Part shown: positions 42,846-53,996 of the stretch, in pieces
Layout: each line of letters starts with the position of its first letter
Position numbering within the stretch: position 1 is the first letter of the stretch
NCBI GenBank assembly: GCA_037200445.1
Contig: JBBCGH010000001.1
Span: 1,922,001 to 1,986,000, forward strand
Reading direction: 5' to 3'
Length of the DNA stretch: 64,000 bases
Source: Alphaproteobacteria bacterium
Lineage (GTDB): Bacteria; Pseudomonadota; Alphaproteobacteria; Rhizobiales; Xanthobacteraceae
Program-made: the position numbers and the translations under genes
The notes under the pieces: generated by a model
Database searches by the model: none
Seen by the model: only the letters and a program-made list of their open reading frames with translations
Told to the model about the DNA's origin: nothing

Positions 42846-43416
42846 TGTTAGGTGGTCCAAAAAGCTCCGGCCGCCGCAGGCGCAGCGTCTGCAGCAACAG
42901 CAGCGTCTTCATGTCATGAAGCGCGCCGGAATCCGCCATCGCGGCGAGCTTCGACAGCGGAATCTCCAGGACCTCGATGTTCTCGCCGTCGATCCCGCCG
43001 CCGGCACTGACGCGATCGGCCGCGCCGTACTCGCCGAGAAACAGGTCCATCTGCTCGGTCGAGACGCCGGGCATCGCCCAGGCGGTTGCCACGCGGCCCA
43101 GCGCGCGCAATTGAAGCCCGGCCTCCTCGACCGCTTCACGCCGTGCTGATCCTTCGGGCTCCTCGCCGGCATCGATGCTTCCAGCGATCGCTTCGAGAAA
43201 GTGCTGCTGCTGCGCCGCATAGAGCGCGGGCGCGCGCAGCTGCTGCACCAGAATGGCGGTCCGCCGCACCGGATCGTAGGGCAGCACGCATACGGCATTG
43301 CCGTGATCCTCGATCGCACGGCTGACCGTGCTGCCATCCGGAAAGCGGATCGTGGCGATGAGGAACGTCGTCCAGCCGCGATGTTTGACCTCGGTCGAAA
43401 CGATTTCGGCCGGCAT
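42835..43416 (-). CDS. NUDIX hydrolase (ADP-ribose/GDP-mannose pyrophosphatase-like)
   Basis: 193 residues. The NUDIX box G-x5-E-x7-R-E-x-x-E-E-x-G is read in G-S-I-D-A-G-E-E-P-E-G-S-A-R-R-E-A-V-E-E with A-G-L. N-terminal R-A-I-E-D-H-G-N-A-V and Q-Q-L-R-A-P are like NudF/NudK enzymes that split nucleotide sugars. The last residues (N-T-S-S) and stop lie in an intergenic repeat. The ATG overlaps the TGA of a leftover ilvD-like tail, showing that this gene once followed ilvD directly. Confidence 0.9.
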   Translation of the reverse strand: MPAEIVSTEVKHRGWTTFLIATIRFPDGSTVSRAIEDHGNAVCVLPYDPVRRTAILVQQLRAPALYAAQQQHFLEAIAGSIDAGEEPEGSARREAVEEAGLQLRALGRVATAWAMPGVSTEQMDLFLGEYGAADRVSAGGGIDGENIEVLEIPLSKLAAMADSGALHDMKTLLLLQTLRLRRPELFGPPNTSS

Positions 43417-43418
43417 CA

Positions 43419-43437
43419 GTGAATTTCCGGCTCGGGC
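43419..43437. repeat. Left copy of the duplicated ilvD 3' end (candidate attachment site)
   Basis: GTGAATTTCCGGCTCGGGCA; read on the minus strand it encodes L-P-E-P-E-I-H and a stop, the same as the real ilvD end at 45064-45087. Fourteen bases (TGAATTTCCGGCTC) are identical, then one mismatch and four more matches. Confidence 0.6.
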
Positions 43438-43560
43438 AGGGCGTGCGTACTCAAAAGTGCGAGCGCAACTCGTGACCTTTGAATGTCCGACGCCACTAGG
43501 ACATCGAAGGTTGCATTGCTATACTCTGAAGTCCGCCAACCTGCCCCCGGGGAGTCTGGG

Positions 43561-43776
43561 ATGAGTACTTGGAATGTCATCATTCTCCTCTTTCTTGAGG
43601 CGGCGATTTTGCTGTTGCTGGCCGCCATGCTGTGGGAGCTCCGAAAGCTGAGGAGCTTGCTTCAAGATTTGCTCACGAGCAATCGCGAAGCCTCGAGATC
43701 GGAAAGCGCCGCAATCCACGAACTCGGTGCATCGCTGCTTCGCTCGCGCAAGTCCGACTCAACGGCGAATGGTTAG
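43561..43776 (+). CDS. Small membrane protein with coiled-coil tail
   Basis: 71 residues starting at ATG 43561 behind a GGGGAG site. One N-terminal transmembrane helix (V-I-I-L-L-F-L-E-A-A-I-L-L-L-L-A-A-M-L-W) is followed by a charged helical segment (E-L-R-K-L-R-S-L-L-Q-D-L-L) and a Ser-rich end. It lies 18 bp before the ATPase gene and is probably co-expressed. A membrane anchor or toxin-like partner for the ATPase is possible; I recognise no family. Confidence 0.6.
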   Translation: MSTWNVIILLFLEAAILLLLAAMLWELRKLRSLLQDLLTSNREASRSESAAIHELGASLLRSRKSDSTANG

Positions 43777-43794
43777 AATCGGAGCTGCCTTGCG

Positions 43795-44967
43795 ATGGCA
43801 AACGGCGAGGATTTTACGCGCGTCAAAGAGGTGCTGGAGCATCTCCGTGAGGGCAAACCAATCGGTCGGGACAAGTTTGGTTTGATCAAGGGCATCGCGC
43901 CCCAAGCGATGCAGGAGTTTAGTCGGCGGGTGATTGCCGACACCATAGCAGGTCCCCAGGCGAAGACCTTCGCGACTTGGCTCGTTGCACATTACGGCGG
44001 AGGAAAAACCCAAGCCTTGCAAGAGCTGAAAGGCATTCTGAGCGAGAATCGTTACGGTAGGTTCAAGGTTTTCGCGCCGGTTATCGATCTCAACTACGAG
44101 GCTTCGCGATCGGCGCGTGGACTACACCTTGCATTATTTGAAAATGCCTCATCACTCGCGCCCACCCCCCCAGCAGCGAACGTCTTCGACGCCGAGGACG
44201 AACTGCTAAACATGGGGCGGGAGTTCCTGGAAGATGCGATTGGCGAAGTGCCCGGTGGTGGCCTTGCGCTCAAGTGGGTTGTGGGTTTCGGCAAGCGTCA
44301 GCTCTATTGGTGGACGGATGCGCTGAGACGCTCGGTCGAGAGGAAATACAAATTCTCGGACCCAGGCGCGGTAGAGTTGATGACTCGTTGGATGAGATAC
44401 GCCCTGTTTCCCGACAGCGAAACTGCGCGGCAGGAGTTTGTTCGATACCAGCAAGAGCTCGCCGAAAAGGGTACGCTGTTCCTAACCTTGACCCACATCC
44501 TGAAGGAGGCTGACTACGCGTCGATGGTGATCTTGATCGATCAGGCAGAGAAGCTCGTCAACCAGCCCACCCTCACGGATGCGTTGATGACGATGTACGC
44601 ACCAGGCGGCAGCGCTGGCCTGAATCTGTTTTTCGTCTTTGCCGGGACTGGCGACATAACTGGTCTGGAAGACCTGGGCATCCATGGTGGGTTCTACCGT
44701 CGCTTTCGCGATCCCCTGCAATCCTCCGTCATTTCCGTCGACTTAGCGCAGCCGGTGATCAATCAGGGCGAAGGTAACGATATTGATCGCATCAAGAATG
44801 TTCTGGAGCAACTCAAGCGGACGTACATAGGCTTGCCGATTCCCGACCTGAGCTCGCGGCGTACCGATGAGATCCGAGAGCGACTGATTCAACTGGAACT
44901 GAAATTAAAAGAGGAAAAGAAAAAACTGAGCTGGCCAATGGTGTGGAGAGAGATGCTGCGTGAATAG
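43795..44967 (+). CDS. P-loop ATPase of AAA/ORC-STAND type, unknown family
   Basis: 390 residues. Walker A reads A-H-Y-G-G-G-K-T-Q (K71, T72) and Walker B M-V-I-L-I-D-Q-A-E (about 244-252), followed by a sensor-like strand G-L-N-L-F-F-V-F-A-G-T-G-D and a late R-R-F-R-D. This order resembles ATPases of BREX BrxD type and other ORC/STAND-like NTPases used in phage defence, but the Walker B acidic pair is D-Q, not D-E, and I cannot name a family. The C-terminus is a Lys-rich helix. Base composition is lower in GC than the neighbours, suggesting transfer. The start follows a GGAG site. Confidence 0.7.
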   Translation: MANGEDFTRVKEVLEHLREGKPIGRDKFGLIKGIAPQAMQEFSRRVIADTIAGPQAKTFATWLVAHYGGGKTQALQELKGILSENRYGRFKVFAPVIDLNYEASRSARGLHLALFENASSLAPTPPAANVFDAEDELLNMGREFLEDAIGEVPGGGLALKWVVGFGKRQLYWWTDALRRSVERKYKFSDPGAVELMTRWMRYALFPDSETARQEFVRYQQELAEKGTLFLTLTHILKEADYASMVILIDQAEKLVNQPTLTDALMTMYAPGGSAGLNLFFVFAGTGDITGLEDLGIHGGFYRRFRDPLQSSVISVDLAQPVINQGEGNDIDRIKNVLEQLKRTYIGLPIPDLSSRRTDEIRERLIQLELKLKEEKKKLSWPMVWREMLRE

Positions 44968-45063
44968 TACGAACGGGTGACTGGGGCGGGCCACGACAAT
45001 TGCGGAAGCCTCGTTGGAACTCTTCGGGATCATTATAAGTGACGCAACGATTTCGGCTGCCAC

Positions 45064-46791
<1,728 letters not shown>

Positions 46792-46799
46792 GTGTTGCG

Positions 46800-47789
46800 T
46801 CACTCGACTCGGAGGTTGAGCTTCTTGATCAGCGGGCCCCACTTCTGGCGCTCGGCGACGATGAACTCGCCGAAGGTCTTGCGGTCGGACACGACCGGAT
46901 CGGCGATGACCGAGGCCATGCGCTCCTTCACCACCGCTTCTCCGCCGATCGTCTTTGCGGTCTCTTCGATCTTGGCGATGATCTCGTTCGAGACGCCGGC
47001 GCGCACGCCGATGCCGAACCAGGAGGCGGTATCGTATCCCGGCACGGTGTCAGAGACGGGCTTGAGATCGGGCAGGAGCGGAGTGGCTTTAAGCGTGGTC
47101 ACGCCGAGGGCGGTGACCGTGTTGCCGCGCACCTGCCCGATGACCGACGGCGCGTTGTCGAACATCAGGTCGACCTGTCCGCCGACCAGATCGTTCATTG
47201 CGGGCGCGCTGCCGCGATACGGGATGTGGTTCATCTCGGTGCCGGTCATGCTCTTGAACAGCTCGCCGGAGAGATGAATCGTCGTGCCGTTGCCGGACGA
47301 CGCGAAGTTGAGCTTGCCGGGATTGGCCCTGGCGTAGTCGATCAGGTCCTTCACGGTCCTCACTTCGGTGAGCTGCTTCTTCACCACCAGGATGTTCGGC
47401 AGGTTTGCGACCTGCGCGATCGGGACGAAGTCCTTCTCCGGATCGAACGCGAGCTTCGCATAGAGGTACTGGTTGATCGCGATCTGCGGCGGCACGATAA
47501 AGAGCGTCGAGCCATCGGTCGGACCCTTGGCAACGCGGTCCATGCCGATATTGGCGGCCGCGCCCGCGATGTTCTCGACGATGACGCTTGCCTTCCACAG
47601 CGCCGAGAGACGGTCGGCCACGATGCGCCCGATGACGTCGGTCGCGCCGCCGGCCGGGTAGGGGACCACAAGCTTGATGGTGCCGACCCCGTTCGGGAAC
47701 GTGCCCTGCGCCAGCGCGGGCCGTGCCAGCCCTGAGAGGGCAGCTACGGCCAGTCCCCTGGCGACGGTGCGCCGGGATATCCTTTTCAT
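46800..47789 (-). CDS. Tripartite tricarboxylate transporter substrate-binding protein (TctC/Bug family)
   Basis: 329 residues. A Tat-like signal (S-R-R-T-V-A-R-G-L-A-V-A-A-L, cleavage near A-L-A-Q) precedes a Bug-family binding protein: I-K-L-V-V-P-Y-P-A-G-G-A-T-D, V-I-V-E-N and H-I-P-Y-R-G-S-A-P-A-M-N-D. It is eight bases upstream of the IlvD-type dehydratase in the same operon, so the ligand may be a sugar acid that the dehydratase then uses. No TctA/TctB is seen. Confidence 0.92.
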   Translation of the reverse strand: MKRISRRTVARGLAVAALSGLARPALAQGTFPNGVGTIKLVVPYPAGGATDVIGRIVADRLSALWKASVIVENIAGAAANIGMDRVAKGPTDGSTLFIVPPQIAINQYLYAKLAFDPEKDFVPIAQVANLPNILVVKKQLTEVRTVKDLIDYARANPGKLNFASSGNGTTIHLSGELFKSMTGTEMNHIPYRGSAPAMNDLVGGQVDLMFDNAPSVIGQVRGNTVTALGVTTLKATPLLPDLKPVSDTVPGYDTASWFGIGVRAGVSNEIIAKIEETAKTIGGEAVVKERMASVIADPVVSDRKTFGEFIVAERQKWGPLIKKLNLRVE

Positions 47790-48134
47790 TCTCCGTCTCC
47801 TCTCCGGATGTCGGCGTCATGGCTACCGTCCCGCGAATGATCGTGCAACGGAGGCGGCCATTCCGCCGGCTGAACCCGACGTGATATTAGCGTTTCTCTT
47901 CAACCTTAATGCTCAAGTACTTACCCGGATTGATGTGGGTTCCACCCGCAGAAGCCGCATTTCCATTGTGCCCCCGGGGTAGCATGCTAAGTTGTCGCAC
48001 CTGAGCGGGGGATGAGGGGCCCTTCCCATTTCGCATCAGTCGGTTCGGCGCAGCGCGCTGCCGCCGCGCTTGGTCGCGGCAATGCTTGCGCACGTGGCCG
48101 GTTGAATCTCGTGGGGCGTTCGTAGAGGTATCAA
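47790..48134. other. Intergenic region between tctC and the giant repeat protein
   Basis: 345 bases holding two divergent 5' regions. A GGAGAGGAGACGGAG-type ribosome-binding stretch for tctC is visible next to 47790. I see no third gene and no clear operator; CGCGGCAGCGC-like GC dyads occur near 48045-48080. The repeat-protein start at 48135 is preceded by GTAGAGGTATCAA, a moderate ribosome-binding site. Confidence 0.4.
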
Positions 48135-51100
48135 ATGGCAGTTCACCCGGCGCCGACCATCACCAATCTCGACTCGAGCGTCAGTTGGACCGAGGGCAGT
48201 GCCCCCGTGACATTGTCACCGGGAGTGCTGCTGCAGAGTCCCGACAGCTCCAGCTTCATCTATACGAAGGCGGTCATTCAGATCGATCCCTTCACGTTCA
48301 CGCCGGGCGATGAGCTGCTGGTCCTTGGCGGCGTGGGATCGTCGACCGACGGGTTCTTCACCGGCACCAACATTGATTATCACTTCGATCCGCTGACCGG
48401 GACGCTGACGTTGTCGGGCAGCGACACGGTCATTGATTACGATGTCGTTTTGCAGCACGTCCAATTCCATTCGACCAGCCACAATCCGACGTTCTTCGAT
48501 TTCAGTCCGACCCGCACCATCAACTGGCAGGTCACCGACGCCGCGGTGCCTTCGGGGCCGGACTTTGCGGACCCGGTGCAATACGCGGCCGGCACCAATC
48601 CTCAAGGCGTGGTGATCTCGAACCAGTCGGCCGACTTCAACAGCGACCTGATCCCCGATCTCGCGGTCGTCAATGCCGGTTCGAACGATGTCTCGATCCT
48701 GCTCGGCAACGGCGACGGCACGTTTCAGCCGGCGGTGAGCTTTGCGGCGGGGGCGACCCCTTCGTCGATCGTCGTCCGCGACTTCAACGGCGATTCCATC
48801 GACGATCTCGCCGTCACCAACACCGCGACAAACCAAGTCTCGATCCTGCTCGGCGACGGCATCGGCGGATTCGCGGCCCCGATTTCGACTTTGACCGGCG
48901 GCATCTCGCCCACCTCGCTGACGACCGCCGACTACAACGGCGACGGCAAGGCCGATCTGGCGATCGCGAACGTCGGCCCCGATCCCTCCACGATTCCGGG
49001 CACCGTCACCGTCCTGATGGGCGACGGGACCGGCCACTTCCCGGGCGTGCCCACTGTGCTGCTCGCCGACCTGAATCCGACCTTCGTCACGACGGCGTCC
49101 CTGCACACGATCGCCTCTGTGGGTCAGAACGATCTCGTCGTCGCCAACACGGGCTCGGACACGATCAGCGTTTTCCTCAACAACGGCGCCGGGGTCTTCA
49201 CCAAGATCGTGACGGACCAACCTGTCGGAGATGCTCCGGTCGGAATCGCCAGCGGCCGGTTCAACCCGAGTGATCCGGGCAACGACCTTGCGGTCGTCAA
49301 CAGCGGCTCGAGCGACGTCACGGTGCTGTTCGGGAACGATGACGGCACCTTCACCGGCAGCGTCATCGTTTCGGTCGGCACGCATCCCAATTCCATCTCC
49401 ACCGGCGACTTCAACGGTGACGGCAACCTCGACTTCGTTACCGCCAACGGCGATGGCACGGTTTCGCTCGTCTACGGCCACGGAGACGGAACGTTCGACC
49501 CCGCGCTGAGCTATGCGGGCGGCGCGGCCAGCGACAATCTCCTCGGCATCGCGGTCGGCGACCTCAGCGGGCCTGACTTCCGGGGCGACGGCAACGACGA
49601 CCTCGCCGTCGTGGATGCGACCAACGGGGCCGTCTCCATCCTGCTGCACAATCCGACGACGCAGAGCGCGATCGAGACCATCAACATTGATGTCTTTGCC
49701 GTCAACGACGCACCGGTAAACACTCACCCGGCTTCGATCACCGTGCACCAGGACGTGCCGCACCCGATCGCTCCGCTGTCGGTTGCCGATCCGGACGCGG
49801 AGTTCATGCTGGTCACGCTCTCGGTCGACCATGGAACGATCCACGTCCGTGATGATGTGGCTGGCGGCCTCGACCCGGGCGACATCTCCGGCAACGATAC
49901 GAACAGCGTCACGCTGAACTGCGATCTTGCGCTGGTCGACGCCACGCTCGCGGCCCTGAACGGCGTGGTCTACACGCCTGAGAGTGGTTTCGTCGGCCTC
50001 GCCCATCTGACGATGGTCAGCAACGATGTCCTGGATCCGGTCTTTTTCCCCACCGAAGGCCAGACCGGGCCCGGCGGGCCGTTGACCGATACGGACACGG
50101 TGGACATCAACGTCGCCGCGGCCCTGCAACTGAACAACCTCGACAACACGCCGACCTTTTTCGAAAACGGCCCGTTTGTCACTCTGGACAACAACGCCGT
50201 CATTCAGGGCGCCATCACCTTCGACGGCGCGACGCTGACGCTGCAGCGCGATGGCGGCGCCAATCCCGACGATTTTTTCAGCAGCACCTTTCTCACGCCC
50301 GACGGCGAAGTCGACATGGGGGGCGGCAATATCGTCGGCACGTATTTCTTGTCCGAGGGCTTGCTGAACATCACGTTCAATAGTGCCGCCACCGAAACCG
50401 CCGTCGACCAGGTGCTGCAGAGCTTCAAGTACGGCGATTTCAGCGACAATCCGCCTTCCTCGGTGCAGATCGACTACAGCTTCAACGACACCGTCGATAC
50501 GGTAAACGGCCATATCCTGGTCAGTATCATCGCCGTGAACGACCCGCCGACGCTTGACGGCGTGGCGGTGTCCGACGTGTACCAGGCCGGATCGCCCCCG
50601 ATCATTCTCTCGCCCGCCGCGTTCGTCTCCGATCCCGACTCGGCCAACCTGACGGTCGCCACGATAAGGATCACCAACGGCTTCGGCGGCGACACGCTCA
50701 CCGCCGATGCGGGGGCGACCGGCATCACGGTCACCCCCGGCACGTTCACGCTCACGCTCTCCGGGGCGCATACGCTCGCCCAGTATCAGCAGGTGCTGGA
50801 GACGGTCGCCTACAGTTCGACCGATACCGATCCGACCGGCGGCGGCGCTCACCCTTCGCGCAACATCGTTTGGCAGGTCGGTGACACCGGCGGCGAGGCC
50901 GACAGCAACACCCAGACGACATTGCTGCAGTACGCGCCGCTGCTCGACCTCGACCAGAGCGGTGCCGGGACCGGCTTCACCGGCCATTTCACCGAGGGCG
51001 GCACCCATGTGGCGGTGGCCGATACCGATGATTTCATTTTCACGTCGAACACGGACATCGTCGGGGCAACGATCACGCTCACCGACGCGCACCCCGGCGA

Positions 51101-53996
51101 CACGTTGAGCTACGACAATTCGGTCGGGGGCATTTCCGCTTCGACCACCTCCAATTCCAACACGATCGTCCTCACGCTGTCCGGTGAGCTTCCGGCGTCA
51201 TCCTACCAGACCGCGCTGCAGCACGTGTTCTTCTCGAACTCGAGCGAGAATCCCGACCCGAGCGACCGCCACATCTCCGTGTTCGTCACGGACGAGGTGA
51301 CCACCAGCAATACGGCGGTCGACGTCATCTCGGTGACGCCGGTGAACGATCCGCCGCAGGCGCAAAACGGCACGCTGAACGCGCACGTGAATCATGCGGC
51401 GTCCGGTACGGCGGTTGCGACCGATGTGGACAATACGCCGGCCCAGCTCAGCTATTCGCTGGTCGGCGCAAACGGCGGCGCGCTGCATGGCACCGTCGTC
51501 ATGAATTCGGACGGCAGCTTCACCTACACGCCCGCTGCCGATTTTGCCGGGCCCGACAGCTTCAATTTCAACGCAACCGACCCCGGCCCGGCTACTTCGA
51601 ACACGGCTTCGATCTCGGTCACCGTGACGCCCAACAATGCCCCGGTCGCGCAGAACGGCTCGGCGAGCGGCAACGAGGACAATCCGATCTCGGGCAGCGC
51701 GGCGGCGAGCGATCCGGACGGCGATTCGTTCACTTTCGCGCTGGTCGGCGCCAATGGCGGCGCGCAACACGGCACGGTGTCGATGGATGCCGCCGGCCAC
51801 TTTACCTATACGCCGGCGCCGAATTTCAACGGCAACGACAGCTTCACGTTCAAGGCCAACGACGGATCGGTCGACAGCAATACCGCGACCGAGAGCATCA
51901 CGGTCAATCCGGTAAACGATCCGCCGGCCGCGCAGAACGGTTCGGCGAGTGGTAACGAGGACAACGCGATCAACGGCACGCTGGTCGCCACCGACATCGA
52001 CAGCGCCTCGCTCACCTACAGCCGCGTGTCGAATGCCGCCCACGGCACCGTCACCGTCAATGCCAACGGCACGTTCAGCTACACACCGAACGCGAACTTC
52101 AACGGGACCGACAGCTTCACCTTCAAGGCCAATGACGGCTCGGCCGACAGCAACGTCGCGACGATCAGCCTCACGGTCAATCCCGTCAACGATCCGCCGG
52201 TGGCGCAGAACGGCGCGGCGAGCGGCAACGAAGACAATCCCATCATGGGAAATGCGAGCGCCGGCGATGTGGACAACGATCCGCTCACCTTTGCGCTGGT
52301 CGGCGCCAATGGCGGCGCCGCGCACGGCACCGTATCGCTCAACGCCAACGGCAGCTTCACCTACACGCCGGCGGCGAACTTCAACGGCACCGACAGCTTC
52401 AATTTCAAGGCGACCGACAATCACGCGGCCGCTTCGAACACGGCGACCATCTCGATCACGGTCAATCCGGTGAACGATCCGCCGGTCGCGCAGAACGGCT
52501 CGGCGAGCGGTAACGAGGACAACACGATCAACGGCGCGCTGGTCGCGACCGATATCGACAGCGCGTCGCTCACTTACAGCCGCGTCTCGAATGCTGCCCA
52601 TGGCAACGTCACCGTCAATGCGAACGGCACGTTCAGCTACACGCCTGCGGCCAATTTCAACGGGAGCGACAGCTTCACCTTCAAGGCGAACGATGGCTCG
52701 CTCGACTCCAACGTCGCGACCGTCAGCCTTGCGGTCAATCCGGTCGACGATCCGCCGGTGATCGTGTCGGACGGCGGCGGCGATACCGCGGCGCTCACGG
52801 TCCCGGAAAACACGACCGCCGTCACGACGGTTCACGCGACGGACGTCGACTCGCCTTCGCTGACCTACTCGATCATCGGCGGCAGCGACGCGGGACAATT
52901 CCAGATCAACGGTTCGAGCGGAGCCCTGTCGTTCATCACGGCGCCGGACTTCGAGGCTCCCGCGGACTCGGATCACAACAACACCTACGTAGTGCAGGTC
53001 CAGGCCTCCGACGGCAGCCTCACCGACACGCAGACCATCACGGTGTCGGTCGGCAACGTGGACGAGGTGCCGCGGACCGTGCACTGGGCCGCCAGCACCG
53101 ATGTCGGATCGCATCCGGGCGCCAGCATGCTGAGCGAAGCGCCGATCGATCACTGGTTCCCGACCGGTATCGCCGACTTCAACGGCGATGGGACCAGCGA
53201 TCTCGCCTGGTACAACCCGACGACCCGCGGCGTCGATCTCTGGAAGCTCTCGAACGGCCAATGGGCGGGAAGCTCCGATCTTGGCACCCATGCGGCAGGC
53301 TATCAGCCGGTCGGCTTCGCGGACTTCAACCACGACAGCAACGCCGACATTCTCTGGTTCAATTCGACCACGCGCGATGTCGATCTGTGGAAAATCTCCA
53401 ACGGCCAGTTCGCGGGTAGCGCCGATATCGGCACGCATCCGGCCGGGTATGCGCCGGCACTCACGGGCGACTTCAACGGCGACGGCACCGCCGACGTGCT
53501 CTGGTACAATTCATCGACGCGCGACGTCGACATCTGGAAAATTTCGAACGGCCAGTGGGCGGGCAGCGTCGCTGTCGGCACCCATCCGGCGGGTTACACG
53601 CCCGCGCTCTCCGGCGACTTCAATGGCGACGGCACGAGCGATGTCATGTGGTTCAATTCCTCGACCGGCGATGTCGATATCTGGAAGCTGTCGAACGGCC
53701 AGTGGGCCGGGAGCACCAGCGTCGGTGCGCATCCGGCCGGCTATACCCCGCTCGGCGCTGCCGACTTCAATCAGGACGGCACCAGCGACATCGTCTGGTA
53801 CAATCCGACCACCAACAACATCGACATCTGGCTGATGAAGGACGGCCACTGGTCCGGCAGCGCGAACATCGGTTCGCATCCGGCCGGCTGGACCGCGGTC
53901 GGTGTCGGCGATTTCGACCACAGCGGCGTTCCCGACATCATGTGGTTCAACCCGAGCACCGGCCACATCGAAAACTGGATGCTGGCGTATAGCTAG
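48135..53996 (+). CDS. Giant surface/secreted repeat protein: FG-GAP, cadherin-like tandem repeats, C-terminal 49-residue repeats
   Basis: 1953 residues with no Sec signal. Residues about 150-480 are FG-GAP repeats (D-F-N-G-D-x-x-x-D-L-A-V-x-N ... V-S-I-L-L-G-N-G-D-G-T-F). Several Ig-like modules with N-D-P-P linkers fill about 520-1070. From about 1070 five VCBS/cadherin-like units of ~90 residues carry A-Q-N-G-S-A-S-G-N-E-D-N and N-G-T-F-S-Y-T-P-x-A-N-F-N-G-x-D-S-F, then one more cadherin-like unit. The last ~280 residues are six 49-residue units homologous to the serralysin-like protein here. Probably a type I-secreted calcium-dependent adhesin or matrix protein; no secretion genes are nearby. 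Confidence 0.85.
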   Translation: MAVHPAPTITNLDSSVSWTEGSAPVTLSPGVLLQSPDSSSFIYTKAVIQIDPFTFTPGDELLVLGGVGSSTDGFFTGTNIDYHFDPLTGTLTLSGSDTVIDYDVVLQHVQFHSTSHNPTFFDFSPTRTINWQVTDAAVPSGPDFADPVQYAAGTNPQGVVISNQSADFNSDLIPDLAVVNAGSNDVSILLGNGDGTFQPAVSFAAGATPSSIVVRDFNGDSIDDLAVTNTATNQVSILLGDGIGGFAAPISTLTGGISPTSLTTADYNGDGKADLAIANVGPDPSTIPGTVTVLMGDGTGHFPGVPTVLLADLNPTFVTTASLHTIASVGQNDLVVANTGSDTISVFLNNGAGVFTKIVTDQPVGDAPVGIASGRFNPSDPGNDLAVVNSGSSDVTVLFGNDDGTFTGSVIVSVGTHPNSISTGDFNGDGNLDFVTANGDGTVSLVYGHGDGTFDPALSYAGGAASDNLLGIAVGDLSGPDFRGDGNDDLAVVDATNGAVSILLHNPTTQSAIETINIDVFAVNDAPVNTHPASITVHQDVPHPIAPLSVADPDAEFMLVTLSVDHGTIHVRDDVAGGLDPGDISGNDTNSVTLNCDLALVDATLAALNGVVYTPESGFVGLAHLTMVSNDVLDPVFFPTEGQTGPGGPLTDTDTVDINVAAALQLNNLDNTPTFFENGPFVTLDNNAVIQGAITFDGATLTLQRDGGANPDDFFSSTFLTPDGEVDMGGGNIVGTYFLSEGLLNITFNSAATETAVDQVLQSFKYGDFSDNPPSSVQIDYSFNDTVDTVNGHILVSIIAVNDPPTLDGVAVSDVYQAGSPPIILSPAAFVSDPDSANLTVATIRITNGFGGDTLTADAGATGITVTPGTFTLTLSGAHTLAQYQQVLETVAYSSTDTDPTGGGAHPSRNIVWQVGDTGGEADSNTQTTLLQYAPLLDLDQSGAGTGFTGHFTEGGTHVAVADTDDFIFTSNTDIVGATITLTDAHPGDTLSYDNSVGGISASTTSNSNTIVLTLSGELPASSYQTALQHVFFSNSSENPDPSDRHISVFVTDEVTTSNTAVDVISVTPVNDPPQAQNGTLNAHVNHAASGTAVATDVDNTPAQLSYSLVGANGGALHGTVVMNSDGSFTYTPAADFAGPDSFNFNATDPGPATSNTASISVTVTPNNAPVAQNGSASGNEDNPISGSAAASDPDGDSFTFALVGANGGAQHGTVSMDAAGHFTYTPAPNFNGNDSFTFKANDGSVDSNTATESITVNPVNDPPAAQNGSASGNEDNAINGTLVATDIDSASLTYSRVSNAAHGTVTVNANGTFSYTPNANFNGTDSFTFKANDGSADSNVATISLTVNPVNDPPVAQNGAASGNEDNPIMGNASAGDVDNDPLTFALVGANGGAAHGTVSLNANGSFTYTPAANFNGTDSFNFKATDNHAAASNTATISITVNPVNDPPVAQNGSASGNEDNTINGALVATDIDSASLTYSRVSNAAHGNVTVNANGTFSYTPAANFNGSDSFTFKANDGSLDSNVATVSLAVNPVDDPPVIVSDGGGDTAALTVPENTTAVTTVHATDVDSPSLTYSIIGGSDAGQFQINGSSGALSFITAPDFEAPADSDHNNTYVVQVQASDGSLTDTQTITVSVGNVDEVPRTVHWAASTDVGSHPGASMLSEAPIDHWFPTGIADFNGDGTSDLAWYNPTTRGVDLWKLSNGQWAGSSDLGTHAAGYQPVGFADFNHDSNADILWFNSTTRDVDLWKISNGQFAGSADIGTHPAGYAPALTGDFNGDGTADVLWYNSSTRDVDIWKISNGQWAGSVAVGTHPAGYTPALSGDFNGDGTSDVMWFNSSTGDVDIWKLSNGQWAGSTSVGAHPAGYTPLGAADFNQDGTSDIVWYNPTTNNIDIWLMKDGHWSGSANIGSHPAGWTAVGVGDFDHSGVPDIMWFNPSTGHIENWMLAYS
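51640..52745 (+). repeat. Tandem cadherin/VCBS-like units with higher-order duplication
   Basis: Four consecutive ~270-bp units alternate in type: units at about 51640 and 52195 share F-A-L-V-G-A-N-G-G-A, while those at about 51920 and 52480 share L-V-A-T-D-I-D-S-A-S-L-T-Y-S-R-V-S-N. The pattern A-B-A'-B' means a two-unit block of about 560 bp was duplicated. Confidence 0.75.
53155..53996 (+). repeat. Tandem array of six 147-bp FG-GAP/VCBS units
   Basis: Units with D-F-N-G-D-G-T-S-D-x-x-W-Y-N, V-D-I-W-K-I-S-N-G-Q-W-A-G-S and H-P-A-G-Y; the last is incomplete and ends the protein. Same unit length and same consensus as the array at 13549-14440. Confidence 0.8.

Noticed and set aside
43416-43628. 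70-codon minus-strand frame ending A-L-P-E-P-E-I-H
   Set aside because: Only its end matters: it matches the ilvD terminus and is a leftover of insertion. The upstream part is antisense to the small membrane protein gene.
48216-53438. Two very long minus-strand open frames (958 and 746 codons)
   Set aside because: They are antisense to the giant repeat protein, repeat with its period and encode Arg/Val/Asp-rich sequence without domains.
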